Shown here one piece after another: positions 33,838 through 44,321 of a DNA stretch of 64,000 nucleotides. The notes under the pieces were generated by a model, which was given only the letters and a program-made list of their open reading frames with translations, was not told the DNA's origin and did not search any database. The first letter of the stretch is position 1, and every line of letters begins with the position of its first letter. A program made the position numbers and the translations under genes. The stretch spans positions 24,875,521 through 24,939,520 of the forward strand of contig NC_058193.1 of assembly GCF_907165205.1 (NCBI RefSeq). The letters are read 5' to 3'. This DNA comes from Coccinella septempunctata. Taxonomy: Eukaryota > Arthropoda > Insecta > Coleoptera > Coccinellidae.

Positions 33838-35457
33838 ATGAGTGACAAAATAGACGTTGGTAGCATTACGAAATTCACCGGACAAAACTATCACCAATGG
33901 ATGTTCCAGCTGAAATGTGCCCTGAAGGCAAAAGGCCTTTATGGTCTTGTAGATGGAACAATGGAAAAACCAGCTGCGACCCAGGCTGCAGGATTAGATA
34001 GTTGGTACAGAAAGGATGCACAAGCTATGTTTCTTATTACATCAGCCATGGACTTCGAGCAGATTACTCTTATAGAAAATTGCGAAACCTCGAAGGCAAT
34101 GAAAGAGAAACTTGACTCAATATATTGTCAAAAGTCAGAAGTTAATAAACTCATGGCACATGAAAAGTTTCACCAATATAGGATGGATCCCAATGACTCT
34201 GTGGCAAAGCATGTAGCCAAAATCGAAAATTTTGCACAGCAAATCAAAGATTGTGGTGATTCTGTCAGTGAAACTGCCATAGTAACAAAAATCTTAAACA
34301 CATTGCCACAGAAATATAGAAATGTAAGGCAAGCCTGGCTGTCAATGGATGAGATAAAGCAAACAGTGAAGAACCTGACTGCCAGACTCCAAGATGAAGA
34401 ACAAAGTTTGACAATGTTAGAAGAAGAACAGGAAGCTCTCGCCACAATGACTTTGAACACAAAGAAGATAGGTACGCCAAATGCAGCTAAGAAGAAAAGA
34501 TTCCCATTCAAATGCTTTTCTTGCCATAAACGTGGTCATATGTCAAAGGACTGTTACGCTTCAAAGCAATCAAATCAAACAAAATATAGTGAATCGAATA
34601 GAAGAAATGAAACAGCACTAAATATTGAAGTAGAGGAGCTCAATATCACACAGTGTAATGATATCTGGATACTAGACAGTGGTGCTTCAGCACATATGTC
34701 CTATAGAAGAGATTACTTCTCTGAGTTCGAAGAACTTGAAAGCCCTTCTCATGTATACCTAGGAAATAGTAAAAGCCTAGAAGTGAAAGGAAAAGGCACA
34801 GTAAAAATTCAGAAGTTAATAGATGGACATTGGTTTGATTCTTACATACAAGATGTACTCTTCATACCAGACCTGAGAAAAAATCTTATATCTGAAGGAG
34901 TTCTGACGAGTAGGAACATGAAGATAATCAAGGAGGGTACTTATGGCAAAATATATCTAGAAGGAGACCTTGTAGCTAGTGCTTTGCAGCAGAAAACAAA
35001 TAATCTATACAAGATGCTTATTCGTACAGTTTGCAACAACACTGAAGCAACTGTAACAGAACAAGTCAGAGAATCTATGGAAATTTGGCACAAAAGGCTT
35101 GGTCACATAAACAAGCAGTACTTGAAAGATATGGTCCAAAGAAATCTTGTAAAAGGAGTAACAATGAGTAATATTGACAATTTCCAATGTGAAGCCTGTA
35201 TACTAGGCAAGCAGCATAGAAAAAGTTTTTCCAAGTCAACAAGAGTCAACAAAAGTGCTCCCGGAAAACTTGTCTATAGTGATATATGTGGACCTATTGC
35301 AACATCATCGGTATCAGGTGCTCGTTATATGTTATTGTTCAAAGATAGCTGTACAGGATACCGAGTAGCTTACTTCATAAAGCACAAAAGTGATACTTTT
35401 GAATGTATGCCCACTATCTGTGGGCAGAAGCAGCGAATACTGCTATATACATTTTGA
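33838..35457 (+). CDS. Copia Gag-protease-integrase (truncated, out of frame at the end)
   Basis: 539 residues from ATG at 33838, 51 bases after the LTR. Residues 1-220 are copia-type Gag (starts with an IxKFTGQNYHQW motif, the UBN2-like capsid domain). The nucleic-acid-binding CCHC knuckle is at C226, C229, H234, C239. The aspartic protease has its catalytic triad at D280-S281-G282 (ILDSGASAHMS). The integrase zinc domain has H418, H423, C451, C454. The integrase core starts with its first catalytic Asp at D482 (YSDICGP) and reaches KHKSDTFE. There it jumps to sequence normally about 100-150 residues further on, and out of frame, so residues 523-539 are not genuine. The second catalytic Asp and the Glu are absent. 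Gag and protease look intact and could still make particles. Confidence 0.93.
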   Translation: MSDKIDVGSITKFTGQNYHQWMFQLKCALKAKGLYGLVDGTMEKPAATQAAGLDSWYRKDAQAMFLITSAMDFEQITLIENCETSKAMKEKLDSIYCQKSEVNKLMAHEKFHQYRMDPNDSVAKHVAKIENFAQQIKDCGDSVSETAIVTKILNTLPQKYRNVRQAWLSMDEIKQTVKNLTARLQDEEQSLTMLEEEQEALATMTLNTKKIGTPNAAKKKRFPFKCFSCHKRGHMSKDCYASKQSNQTKYSESNRRNETALNIEVEELNITQCNDIWILDSGASAHMSYRRDYFSEFEELESPSHVYLGNSKSLEVKGKGTVKIQKLIDGHWFDSYIQDVLFIPDLRKNLISEGVLTSRNMKIIKEGTYGKIYLEGDLVASALQQKTNNLYKMLIRTVCNNTEATVTEQVRESMEIWHKRLGHINKQYLKDMVQRNLVKGVTMSNIDNFQCEACILGKQHRKSFSKSTRVNKSAPGKLVYSDICGPIATSSVSGARYMLLFKDSCTGYRVAYFIKHKSDTFECMPTICGQKQRILLYTF

Positions 35458-36704
35458 ATCGAACACCATCCAAGCAGTGCGAAACCACACCTTATGAACA
35501 ATGGACAGGCGAAAAACCATATTTAGGTCATGTCAAAACCTTCGGATGTGTTGCATATGTACATACTCCTAATCAGAAGAGAACAAAGCTTCAACCTAAA
35601 AGTCAAAGAATGGTTTTTGTAGGATATGATAAGAATTCCACAAATTACCGTTTATACAATCCCCAGAATCGCAAGATTACAATATCTTGTAATGTGATGT
35701 TTCAGGAAGAGAAAAATGGATTTATGAATAAACAAGAAGAGATACCTGTATTAATTGAGTTCACAGATGATAACTTTGATAATCCAATATCAGACATTCA
35801 GCCAGAGGATAATTTTCAACCATACGAAGAAATCGAACCTAATGAAGATAATGGAAGACCAAGAAGAAACGTCAAGTTTCCGGAAAAATTAAGAGATTTT
35901 GAAGTTGAGCTGAACCTGGTGGAACTAGAAGTTCCAAATACCTATGAAGAAGCAATACATTGCGAAAACGCTGATAAGTGGATAGAAGCAATACAAGAAG
36001 AAATACGTGCTCTGGAACAAAATAAAGTATGGATCATACAAAAACTTCCTGAAGGACGAAAAGCGATTGGATCAAAATGGGTATTCAAACTAAAATATGA
36101 CAATCAAGGTGAAATAGAAAGATATAAAGCAAGACTGTGTGCAAAAGGCTTTGCTCAAAAGGAAGGACGTGATTATCATGAAATATTTTCTCCTACAACA
36201 CGATTTGATTCAATTAGAGTAATTCTGTCGGTTGCTGCCCACGAAGGATACAAAATCAAGCAGTTTGATGTTAAAACAGCTTTTTTGTATGGAGAACTCT
36301 CAGAAGAAGTTTATATGGAAATTCCTGAAGGTTTTCCCAAGCATGGCAATGAAGTATGTAAACTGGTAAAATCATTATATGGATTAAAACAAGCACCCAG
36401 ATGCTGGAACCAGAAATTTGACAGTGTACTAAGAAAATTCGGTTTTGAGCAATGCCAAGCAGATAAATGTATCTATCGAGGATATGTACAGAAACACAAA
36501 GTTCTGCTCATTATTTATGTCGACGATGGTCTGTTGATATCGCCACCTGACAAAGCACTGGATATTTTTCTTAGAGAATTAGGTAAATGCTTTGAAATTA
36601 AGGTAGGCGATATCAATAATTATGTTGGACTTGAAATTATAGAGAACAAGGAGAGAAACTATATTTCTGCATCGAACGAGATATATAAAGAAAATTGTGA
36701 ATAA
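35403..36704 (+). CDS. Copia integrase C-terminus and reverse transcriptase fragment
   Basis: 433 residues in a different frame from the upstream ORF. It opens with YLWAEAANTAIYILNRTPS, the end of the copia integrase core, so the first ATG is accidental. The GKK-like C-terminal region follows (GYDKNSTNYRLYNP). The RVT_2 reverse transcriptase starts near residue 180. Key residues: first catalytic Asp at D289 (FDVKTAFL), LYGLKQAPRCW, and the YVDD box at 372-375 with both Asp. It stops at 36702-36704 right after a short AT run (36681-36687). The next 256 residues of pol continue in another frame, so one small indel in that run accounts for the split. Without the upstream deletion this would be one continuous Gag-Pol. 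Confidence 0.92.
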   Translation: MYAHYLWAEAANTAIYILNRTPSKQCETTPYEQWTGEKPYLGHVKTFGCVAYVHTPNQKRTKLQPKSQRMVFVGYDKNSTNYRLYNPQNRKITISCNVMFQEEKNGFMNKQEEIPVLIEFTDDNFDNPISDIQPEDNFQPYEEIEPNEDNGRPRRNVKFPEKLRDFEVELNLVELEVPNTYEEAIHCENADKWIEAIQEEIRALEQNKVWIIQKLPEGRKAIGSKWVFKLKYDNQGEIERYKARLCAKGFAQKEGRDYHEIFSPTTRFDSIRVILSVAAHEGYKIKQFDVKTAFLYGELSEEVYMEIPEGFPKHGNEVCKLVKSLYGLKQAPRCWNQKFDSVLRKFGFEQCQADKCIYRGYVQKHKVLLIIYVDDGLLISPPDKALDIFLRELGKCFEIKVGDINNYVGLEIIENKERNYISASNEIYKENCE

Positions 36705-37467
36705 GTTTGGAATGAATCAGTGTAACCCCTCAGAAACACCAGCTGACCCAAATACTGATCTTATGAGAATTGAAACAGACATTAACTTTGAAGGTCCCTA
36801 CAGAGAATGTGTGGGATCATTAATGTTTGCTGCAATCGTTTCAAGGCCAGATATTGCATATTCAGTGGGAGTCGCAAGCCGATTCCTGAATAATCCTACA
36901 GTAGCTCAGTGGAATGCTGTCAAGAGGATTATCAGATATCTGAAAAATACTGCCAATTATGGAATAGAATATTTGAGACAACCAGAGTACAACCTGAATG
37001 GTTTCTGTGACGCTGACTACGCATCAGACAAAGAAACAAGAAGGTCCACTACCGGATACGTGTTCAAGGCTTCAGGAGGTCCAATTACGTGGTCCAGCAA
37101 AAGGCAATCAGGTGTTACCTTATCAACAACAGAAGCAGAATATGTAGCTGCATGCCAAGCAACCAAAGAAGCTGTATGGTTACGTCAGTTGCTGAATGAT
37201 ATTGGTGTATCATTGAAGGGTGCAACTCCTCTACATATAGACAACCAAGGTGCTATCAAGCTCATTCACAACCCTGAATTTCACAGCCGTACGAAACATG
37301 TGGATGTTCAATTCCATTTTGTTCGGGAAAAATACTATTGTGGTGAAATATCTCCTAAATACGTCCCAACAAAAGAACAAGAGGCTGATTTTTTTACAAA
37401 AGCTCTACCAAAAGAAGCTTTTCTAAAACTCAGATATTTGTGGGGCATGAAAACTTATAGTGATTGA
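36697..37467 (+). CDS. Copia RT thumb and RNase H (C-terminal pol fragment)
   Basis: 256 residues. It starts with NKFGMNQCNPSETP, the conserved copia link after RT, then GSLMFAAIVSRPDIAYSVG, then RNase H. The acidic active-site residues are at D105 (FCDADYASD), E146/E148 (STTEAEYVA) and D182 (HIDNQGAIKL). SRTKHVDVQFHFVRE, PTKEQEADFFTKALP and a tail ending about 62 bp before the 3' LTR complete the protein. The domain is intact; only the join to RT is broken. The ATG at 36697 is incidental. Confidence 0.92.
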   Translation: MNKFGMNQCNPSETPADPNTDLMRIETDINFEGPYRECVGSLMFAAIVSRPDIAYSVGVASRFLNNPTVAQWNAVKRIIRYLKNTANYGIEYLRQPEYNLNGFCDADYASDKETRRSTTGYVFKASGGPITWSSKRQSGVTLSTTEAEYVAACQATKEAVWLRQLLNDIGVSLKGATPLHIDNQGAIKLIHNPEFHSRTKHVDVQFHFVREKYYCGEISPKYVPTKEQEADFFTKALPKEAFLKLRYLWGMKTYSD

Positions 37468-37519
37468 GACTCACAATGAGTGTGTTTTTAGTGTTCTTGC
37501 TGATATTTACAACACTCAA

Positions 37520-37529
37520 TAAGTGGGAG
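37520..37529 (+). promoter_or_regulatory. Polypurine tract of the Copia element
   Basis: TAAGTGGGAG abuts the 3' LTR at 37530; its purine-rich core AAGTGGGAG is the expected primer for plus-strand synthesis. Confidence 0.75.
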
Positions 37530-37704
37530 TATTGGAATTATTATGTATTTCGTATTAGTATTCGATGTTCGGAATATATATATTGATGTATGTCAAGAAC
37601 AATTGATGAAGTTGTCAATAATAAAGAAACGTTAAACGTGCTAAGTTTTTCCCGAGTGATAAATACCAATCTTTATCACTATTGTTCAACGAATTTGTAC
37701 AATT
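37530..37704 (+). repeat. 3' LTR of the Copia element
   Basis: Same 175 bp as 33612-33786 with no difference seen. It is followed by the target duplication CTTTC (37705-37709). Confidence 0.95.
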
Positions 37705-37709
37705 CTTTC

Positions 37710-38375
37710 CACTGTAGACATCTGAATAGTTGATAGCGAATCAGTGTAGAGTCCTTGATGGTTGTTCCGCCGCTATCTCATGATTTCATAAAAAACTTAC
37801 ACACATCAATAATAATTACACAAACTGTACCTAGGTATATATAAGTAGAAATATTAACATTTGTGAAAGAGAGATTAAGATGGAATCAATTATATATTGT
37901 ATATAAATTGCAAAAAGGAATATTTCCCTCAAGTGTGTATAAAACCCGTATACACTAGATCTACCAGAGTAAATCCTGTGTCCAAATGAACTACTTGAGG
38001 ATGAAACATAGGACAATTATTTCCTTGAGAATTCGCGAATGTGTAATTTCAACTGAAATTATTCTGAGCCAACTGAGAAACGATGAAATGAAATTGCTCC
38101 TTGGATTCTTACCTATAGAGCTCATCATTTCTTGCATACATAAACGTTTCAGTGCAATTCAGATGTAAATTCCGATGTAATAAAAGCGAACAGAAAATCC
38201 TCCGTGAGATTTCTCGACGTTGAATCCATTGTCATACTGAACGTATTCTTCCCAAGAACTCCGCGTTATTACGTTACGTAAATGCGTAAATTGTATTTGG
38301 GGTGGATGTGCTAAGTATATTGAAAGAAGTCTGTCAAATCATAATCCTTGTATCGACGAAAATAGATCAAGCTTG
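37710..38375. other. Intergenic, nothing recognised
   Basis: Flank of the Copia insertion. No supported feature. Confidence 0.35.
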
Positions 38376-38525
38376 TATACTCCATTCACTTTTATAAAAG
38401 CACTCGGTTGGCAATGGAAATTTGATATATTCCACACTGTATAGTACGAAAATGTGAGGTTATGACGCTTGGAAATCGAGTGTCAGATCGTTGATCGTGC
38501 AATCAAAGTTTTATGAAACCGGGGG
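38376..38525. mobile_element. Chimeric MITE remnant (189-bp MITE joined to a TTAA-MITE end)
   Basis: 38376-38471 (TATACTCCATTCACTTTTAT to TTATGACGCTTGG) is the left half of the 29392 MITE. From about 38472 the sequence changes to GATCGTGCAATCAAAGTTTT then ATGAAACCGGGGGTTAAT. This is a terminal repeat of the TTAA-type MITE in reverse orientation, complete with TTAA. The middle of both elements is missing, so a nested insertion followed by a deletion is the simplest history. Confidence 0.8.
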
Positions 38526-40620
38526 TTAATATGGATGAAATGAAATCAGTGATTGTCGAATCAAATTACTTATCACAATCTATGTTAATTTTATACTATC
38601 GAAAACCATTATTCAGTGAGCTTTTAAATATCTTTTTCTATCTATCAAGACCGAATGAATGAATAATCCTATGGGTTTTCGAAAGCTGATTGTCACATCT
38701 ACAAATCATTCCAGTGAGGGGCTCTGTTTCATTATCAATTCAAAAATTTTTAAAATAGAAATAATAATAATGAATAACGATAACCGATCATCACAATGTA
38801 TCCAGAACATGTGAATTAGGCGTTGAGTTATATTGTTCCGGATTGATCCTCATTGAGTTGCTTTCCCAACAACCAATTTGGATGAATCTGTGTAACCTAT
38901 ACTCGGTAAATTCCTGTTCAAATATCCTGTTACAGCAAGATTAAATCTGCCGGGCTGCTCTTCCAAATAATGACGCACCCTGGTGCAGCTGCTCCATATG
39001 AAATCGATACTCTTCAGAAAGTTGTGAGTTCCCGATTCAGTTGAATTTAGAATTATTATCAATTTTATATGGATGCACTGAAATTGACTGAAGATGCTGA
39101 AATTCTAGTACTTTAGTAGAAGTTCTGAATGCGGCATCTAGTTTCAGAAGATTGATTTCTGAAGAAATAAACAATGAACGACCTAATTATTTCATTTTTT
39201 CCAGATCACACCTTGAACGGGTTCATGAGTATCCACATTATCAAATTTTTTTAACCTTATCAAAAATTATACCCTCAATTCGAAAGATTTTCAACAGGTT
39301 CATTTTCAGTGTGTTCCTAGATAATCAAAAATATTTTTATGCTCCTTTCACTTCCGGTTATAACCGAACGTTTTGTTCAAATAAAATGCTGAATGAATTA
39401 TAATCTTTTTAGATTCCCATTGAATTTTGATGAGACTTTGTTCTTATGAGTTAATTGATATTGCAGTGTTTTTTGAGCTCATTCCCTATCTATGGCTAGA
39501 AGCTAGAATAATTTTCAGAAACTTATCTTGCAGCTACGAGCTCGTAAGTTTCATAATCAATCTTAAAATCACTTTAAGCTTAAAGCTCCCTTTAGTGTCA
39601 TTTTAAGTGGGGCTTTAAAATTAATGTTTTATTATTAACCCGACCGTTAGTACTCAATTTTGTTACTGAGAATTCGAAAAGTGGCTAATTATATCCTGAT
39701 AATCAATCGAGGAAAAATTATTTCTCGCTGAAAATGCTACGACGAATATTCATCCTTATCGGTGGGCGAGATATGAGGTCAGATGTTGTGAATATTATAT
39801 TCCGAAAATGAAATATTCTAGTGGAAAATTTTATCGAAATATTCTCATCCAAAAAACTACTCACATTACTCACTGAGGTTGGTCTACGATTTTGGGCGAG
39901 GATTTTTTCGAGGCGTGAGCTGATAAATTATTTTGAGCATTGCTTATTGTGCAGAAACATTCTCTGAATATCAACACGTTTCAGCTTATCCGATCTCATC
40001 CACAGTTGTTGGTAAGCGATTTTTTGTAGAATAAATCAACGCCCTGACTTCATAACGTGATGAGGGGTGAGTTTTTGCCCGAAGAAATATGTCGTGCATT
40101 CGATATACTAAAAAATACTTGCTCAATATCAACTTGCCCTAAGGAGACTATGTCGAGCTCTACATGAAAATTCGTCTTCTTTGCCTTGGATTTGGATGGA
40201 CGATATTTTATGTTTGAAATGTGATTAGCTTCTTCGAGCGCGTGATTAGATATATTTCAGAATTGATAATTCCGTTGATAATGTTTGCAAGAGATTTCCC
40301 TCCTGGACTTTGCAAGTGAATGTAATTAGGGAGGTCCACGAGAGTCTCTTTTTCGAGAGCCTCGTCTCGTCTCGTCTCGTTTTCGAGACGAAACTAGAAA
40401 CTAGATTTGATATTTCTTCGACAAGACAAGACGACACTTTTCTCTGTCTCTTCTAGAGTCTCGCAGTGGTCTCTTAGTCCCGTGAATATTTTGGACAATA
40501 GAGGACATAGAGAAGTATTGCTTCCGGATTTGAAAACTTTGGAGAACTTTGCAGAAGCTTCATGAACAAGCGAATCGATATCAAGAATTTTTGATTGACA
40601 TTCAAAACCATTAATTTAAC
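38526..40620. other. Intergenic, one short CGTCT repeat
   Basis: Near 40364-40381 the word CGTCT is repeated (TCGTCTCGTCTCGTCTCGTT) and is followed by its inverse TTTCGAGACGAAAC, a small hairpin-forming microsatellite. No gene was recognised. Confidence 0.5.
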
Positions 40621-41013
40621 CAGAATTTGTGAAAACAGGTCGATTTTTTATGACAGTGGGACATGATCTGGGATACAAAGCTTGTTTCTACTAGCAACCC
40701 CCTGGAGAGGGTTGCAACCCCATCAGGAATTTGAATAAGAAAAGTTGGTAGTATTGTAGCACAAATGTATGGCTGGATTCAAATTTGTATGAACCTGCAG
40801 TTTCTGTTCATATTAGTGAATATTCACAAAGTTACAGATTGTTTTTTATGCAATTATGGTACCGATAAAACTGAATTAAACAGAAATGTTCTAATTGATT
40901 CTATAATTTCTATTGAAAGAAAAGGGGGTTTCTGGTAGAAACAAGCTTTGTATCCCAGTCCTTGTCCCCTTGTCATCAAAAATCGACCCGTCTGAGTATT
41001 TTCACAAATTCTG
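40621..41013. repeat. Inverted-repeat element, about 0.4 kb
   Basis: Left arm 40621-40703 (CAGAATTTGTGAAAA, GGTCGATTTTT, GGGATACAAAGCTTGTTTCT) is inverted at 40928-41013 (AGAAACAAGCTTTGTATCCC, AAAAATCGACC, TTTTCACAAATTCTG). The spacer is about 220 bp. CACCCTGTAT, a common transposon terminus in this window, follows at 41055 and may be the true right border. Confidence 0.8.
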
Positions 41014-41064
41014 ATTCGTTGTTGAGTTATTGAGGGTGGACACTTTCAAATGAGACACCCTGTA

Positions 41065-41955
41065 TGTGTTTGAATATGTTTAAATTTGAAATTTATATTT
41101 CAGATGATGAGAACAAATTTATTTATTTAATTTTTCAATTTCAAATAATATTAATTTAATAGTAATCAAATTATAAATTAATTTTATTTTATATAAATAG
41201 TACTCCTTCAACTTTCAAACTATAATTATTTATATTCAAATGACATGACAGATATTGGTCAGCATTATCTACCCTTTGTCTATTCTGGCTCATCATTCCT
41301 GATAATGCGAATGAAACTCGATACAAATTATATTTATCCTAAACATTCTTCTATCTGCAGTTTCTAGAGAGGAAAATGAACATAAATATTCCGTATTATT
41401 ACGAATCTTTCGAGTTCGAGGCTCGTTCGGGTCGAAAATTTTCCGCTTTCAGTTTTGATTTGAAAAATTGAAATATTTTTTCGATTTTGACATACTTCGT
41501 GAAATAGAGCGTTGTTTTTTTTTGGGTATCTTATGAGTAACCGGATATCCTATTACAGGTTATACAGAAAAGTCACCGTCGAGCTTCGTATTCATAAAAT
41601 CACTTTCTCATACAAGACACGAAAGCTCAGAAAATAAATTCTTTTCATAGGAAATTTCATCAAAATGATCGAAATCAGAAATTCTTCATTTTGCTGCGAT
41701 AAACTTCCCAAGACGAGGGAGATTCATAACTATTGTTAGTATTGATAGGACCAAAGACCAAACGTGCCTTGAAAAGCTATTTCTATATTTCAATAGTTAT
41801 GAATCACCCTGAATACGGAAGTTTTAAAAGACTCTGTTTCTTTCTCGTTATGATTGATATGGTTTATATGAATATCAAAGAGTTTCAAACTAGAATTGTT
41901 CGAATACAACTTAACCTATCAACATTCAATTGTGTGAAAAGGTACTTGGAAGTTC
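41065..41955. other. Intergenic, very AT-rich
   Basis: Mostly A/T runs with no supported feature. Confidence 0.35.
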
Positions 41956-41963
41956 GATTATGA

Positions 41964-42222
41964 CTTAGAACATAGATATATGGAATGGAATTCCAAAGAG
42001 TGGAGTGAGATAGTTGCTAAGTGTCGCCAATCACAATTGAGACATTTGTTTAGAAGATCAGTGTCAAATCAATTTTCAGTAAGAATAGATAGGAAGTATA
42101 GAAATTTTTCAATAAAACGCCACTGCCTTAGTGTCGCTTTAGACAGAGAAACATCGAATATGTGTACTACAAAACATTCATTTGTAGCACTAAATGTCCA
42201 TTCCATGTATCTATGTTCTAAG
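41964..42222. mobile_element. 259-bp MITE with 8-bp target duplication (hAT-like)
   Basis: Terminal inverted repeats CTTAGAACATAGATATATGG (left) and CCATGTATCTATGTTCTAAG (right) extend to 26 bases with one mismatch. GATTATGA occurs exactly at 41956-41963 and again at 42223-42230, an intact 8 bp target-site duplication. Eight-base duplications are typical of hAT elements, and the class call rests on that. The open frame running across it has no protein resemblance. Confidence 0.9.
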
Positions 42223-42230
42223 GATTATGA

Positions 42231-44319
42231 TATGCTAAAATTTTCTTCTGAAATTACTTTGATATTACAACATCAACTTCAAAATAAGCCGAATGAAGCC
42301 GAAATTTTGAAACCTTCTTCGGGAAGCACTCGATTAGTTCACCAAATTTAAAGGAATTATAATTTTGTTTTCTGATACTGCACGACAGTATCAGTAGTGA
42401 TGAATCTCATCTCGTCTAGCCTCATCACCAATTTGGTTCGCACTGTGCAATTATATCCAGAATGGAGCTAATCGTTTAAGAGGTGACCTCAATTCTCAAT
42501 AATACCAAATATTGGGTAGCTCTGTGGATATTTTGCTCTTTTATGTTTTTTGAGACTGACGTGTAGTATACCAAGGCTTGAGAGACCTATTCGAAGAATA
42601 TTTGAATTCCACCGGTATACAGTACAGTTTCGGAGTTCTAGAACGGCTTGATACGACTGTAGTTTTATACCTCTAGAGCATCGATATTTTGAAAATTTCT
42701 GCTATCAGACTCTTTCGCCGAGAGGTTTGATCTGTAGCGCTGTATCAATAAAGTTTCTACACCTGATTAATCCAAGTTACTGCCCTATTTGTGGCTCTAT
42801 CTAGTAAAAAAAAACTATTTGCATAAGTTGAGCATCGTAAGAATATTGCAACATTCATTCCTGGAATACAAACTTTCATCATTGAATGTGAAAATATTGA
42901 ATTGCGTAGTCACTTTTGAGCATTGTACCCACTGTACTCTACGTCCGAAAATTTCATAATCGCCTTTTAATTGAGCACGTATACGGCCGCTTCGATTCCA
43001 AATGGAATTAAAAAGGGCCCAAAGGCCAAACCCCATACGCTATTAAAAATTCAACACGCAGGCTCATTTCGACCCCTTATCAATTATGCAGACATTGATT
43101 TTAACACGTTCCTCCGTTTCTTCCGATCAAAATTAAAAAGTTTCCATCCCGTACCTCCATGTTTTTAACAGCTAAGCCGAAGTTCAGCCGCGATATCAGG
43201 AATCGTACACGGGGCGGGTGGAGCAAATGGAAAAACCCCGCTTATCTTCTCGTGCAATTCACGGCGGAGCAACAGTTGGACGATGCTTGTCAGATAACTC
43301 TTCTTCCCGTAATCTCACCAAGGATTATCCGATGCAAAATTTTTCCATCTACCCAAATTGAAACGTTGTACTTTCCGGAAACACCGAGAATGTGGATCTC
43401 GAATGATATTTTATTTTTGCGTGTTACCTGCTTTATATTCTTGTGGAGGAGAGATCAGAAAGATCAATAACAGGAGGGGACGTGGATACGGCCAGGTGTG
43501 GATTAGCGCAAGTGGTGAATCTAAGGGACAATATTGATGTAAGTATGTTTTGCATCTGGGAATAATAATATCGAAGAATTCTATGATATTCTCACCATAA
43601 TATAGGAAGGAGCGAATGATTTACTACAGGATATCAGACATCCTTCAATCATTAATTCTCAGGTTGATTTTGCGAAACAACATCTCGTCAGAGATGGTCA
43701 AGAAAGAATAGTCAAATAATAACTTCCCCTTCAATAGGATTTGTTACACGAAAGGTATAGTCCGTCAGTTGAGCAGATTCAGGATTACGTTTGACAGGGT
43801 CAGCAAAATGTTGTTTGCCGTACTTGGGGGTTTTTTGCGATTCGAACAGCTAAATCTTTTCTAACTTCTGTGAAACTATATTATAATAATCTTTGTTTTT
43901 AATCGACTATTATCTGACATCGCCACATTATTACATGGTATTCATAAATGGTCGTAGGTACCAATGTATTTAAACAGATGAAGAATATAGCTAATCCGTA
44001 TGAAAAATTGGATTTAGATCTAGAATAACCTTGCCTCCACTGAAGTAGTATAATTATTGTACTGTTACTACTCAAATTCATCATTTTAAAAAGATGGGAG
44101 AAGATTTTCTTCAGCTCATTATTCACCTTTCTGAAATACACGTAGGAAATGAAAAAGGAAATACTGGTTTAATTTGGTAAAATCATAACATTGCTGCAAT
44201 GAAATTAATTGAATATCATTGGACACTAGTGCACCAAGAATAAAAACAATGAAAAACCTTATTTCAAATAAAGTAGATACATGTCAGTGAAGAATTGGAT
44301 GACTATATTCCTACTCTTA
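42231..44319. other. Intergenic, no gene recognised
   Basis: A small perfect hairpin CTGATACTG-CACGA-CAGTATCAG lies at 42374-42396. The 43000-43340 part is less AT-rich and looks single-copy, but no exon can be supported. Confidence 0.4.
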
Positions 44320-44321
44320 TA

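Larger units (their letters stand above)
33612..37704 (+). mobile_element. Copia-type LTR retrotransposon (4.1 kb), non-autonomous
   Basis: Two 175 bp LTRs enclose PBS, gag-pol and PPT. CTTTC lies directly before (33607-33611) and after (37705-37709) the element, a 5 bp target duplication. Order: Gag with a CCHC knuckle, protease, integrase zinc domain, [integrase core mostly missing], RT, RNase H. This protease-integrase-RT-RNase H order defines Ty1/copia. I see no difference between the LTRs, so insertion was recent. Yet pol carries a large internal deletion plus a small frameshift, so the copy cannot encode its own integrase. The LTRs begin TATTGG and end CAATT rather than the usual TG...CA, which is odd. 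Confidence 0.95.

Noticed and set aside
34903..34940. CTGACGAG resembling a hammerhead core
   Set aside because: Lies in the Copia coding sequence with no following GAAA, stem II or stem I.
40360..40400. CGTCT repeat as a possible CRISPR or minisatellite array
   Set aside because: Only a few 5-base units with no spacers; a simple microsatellite.
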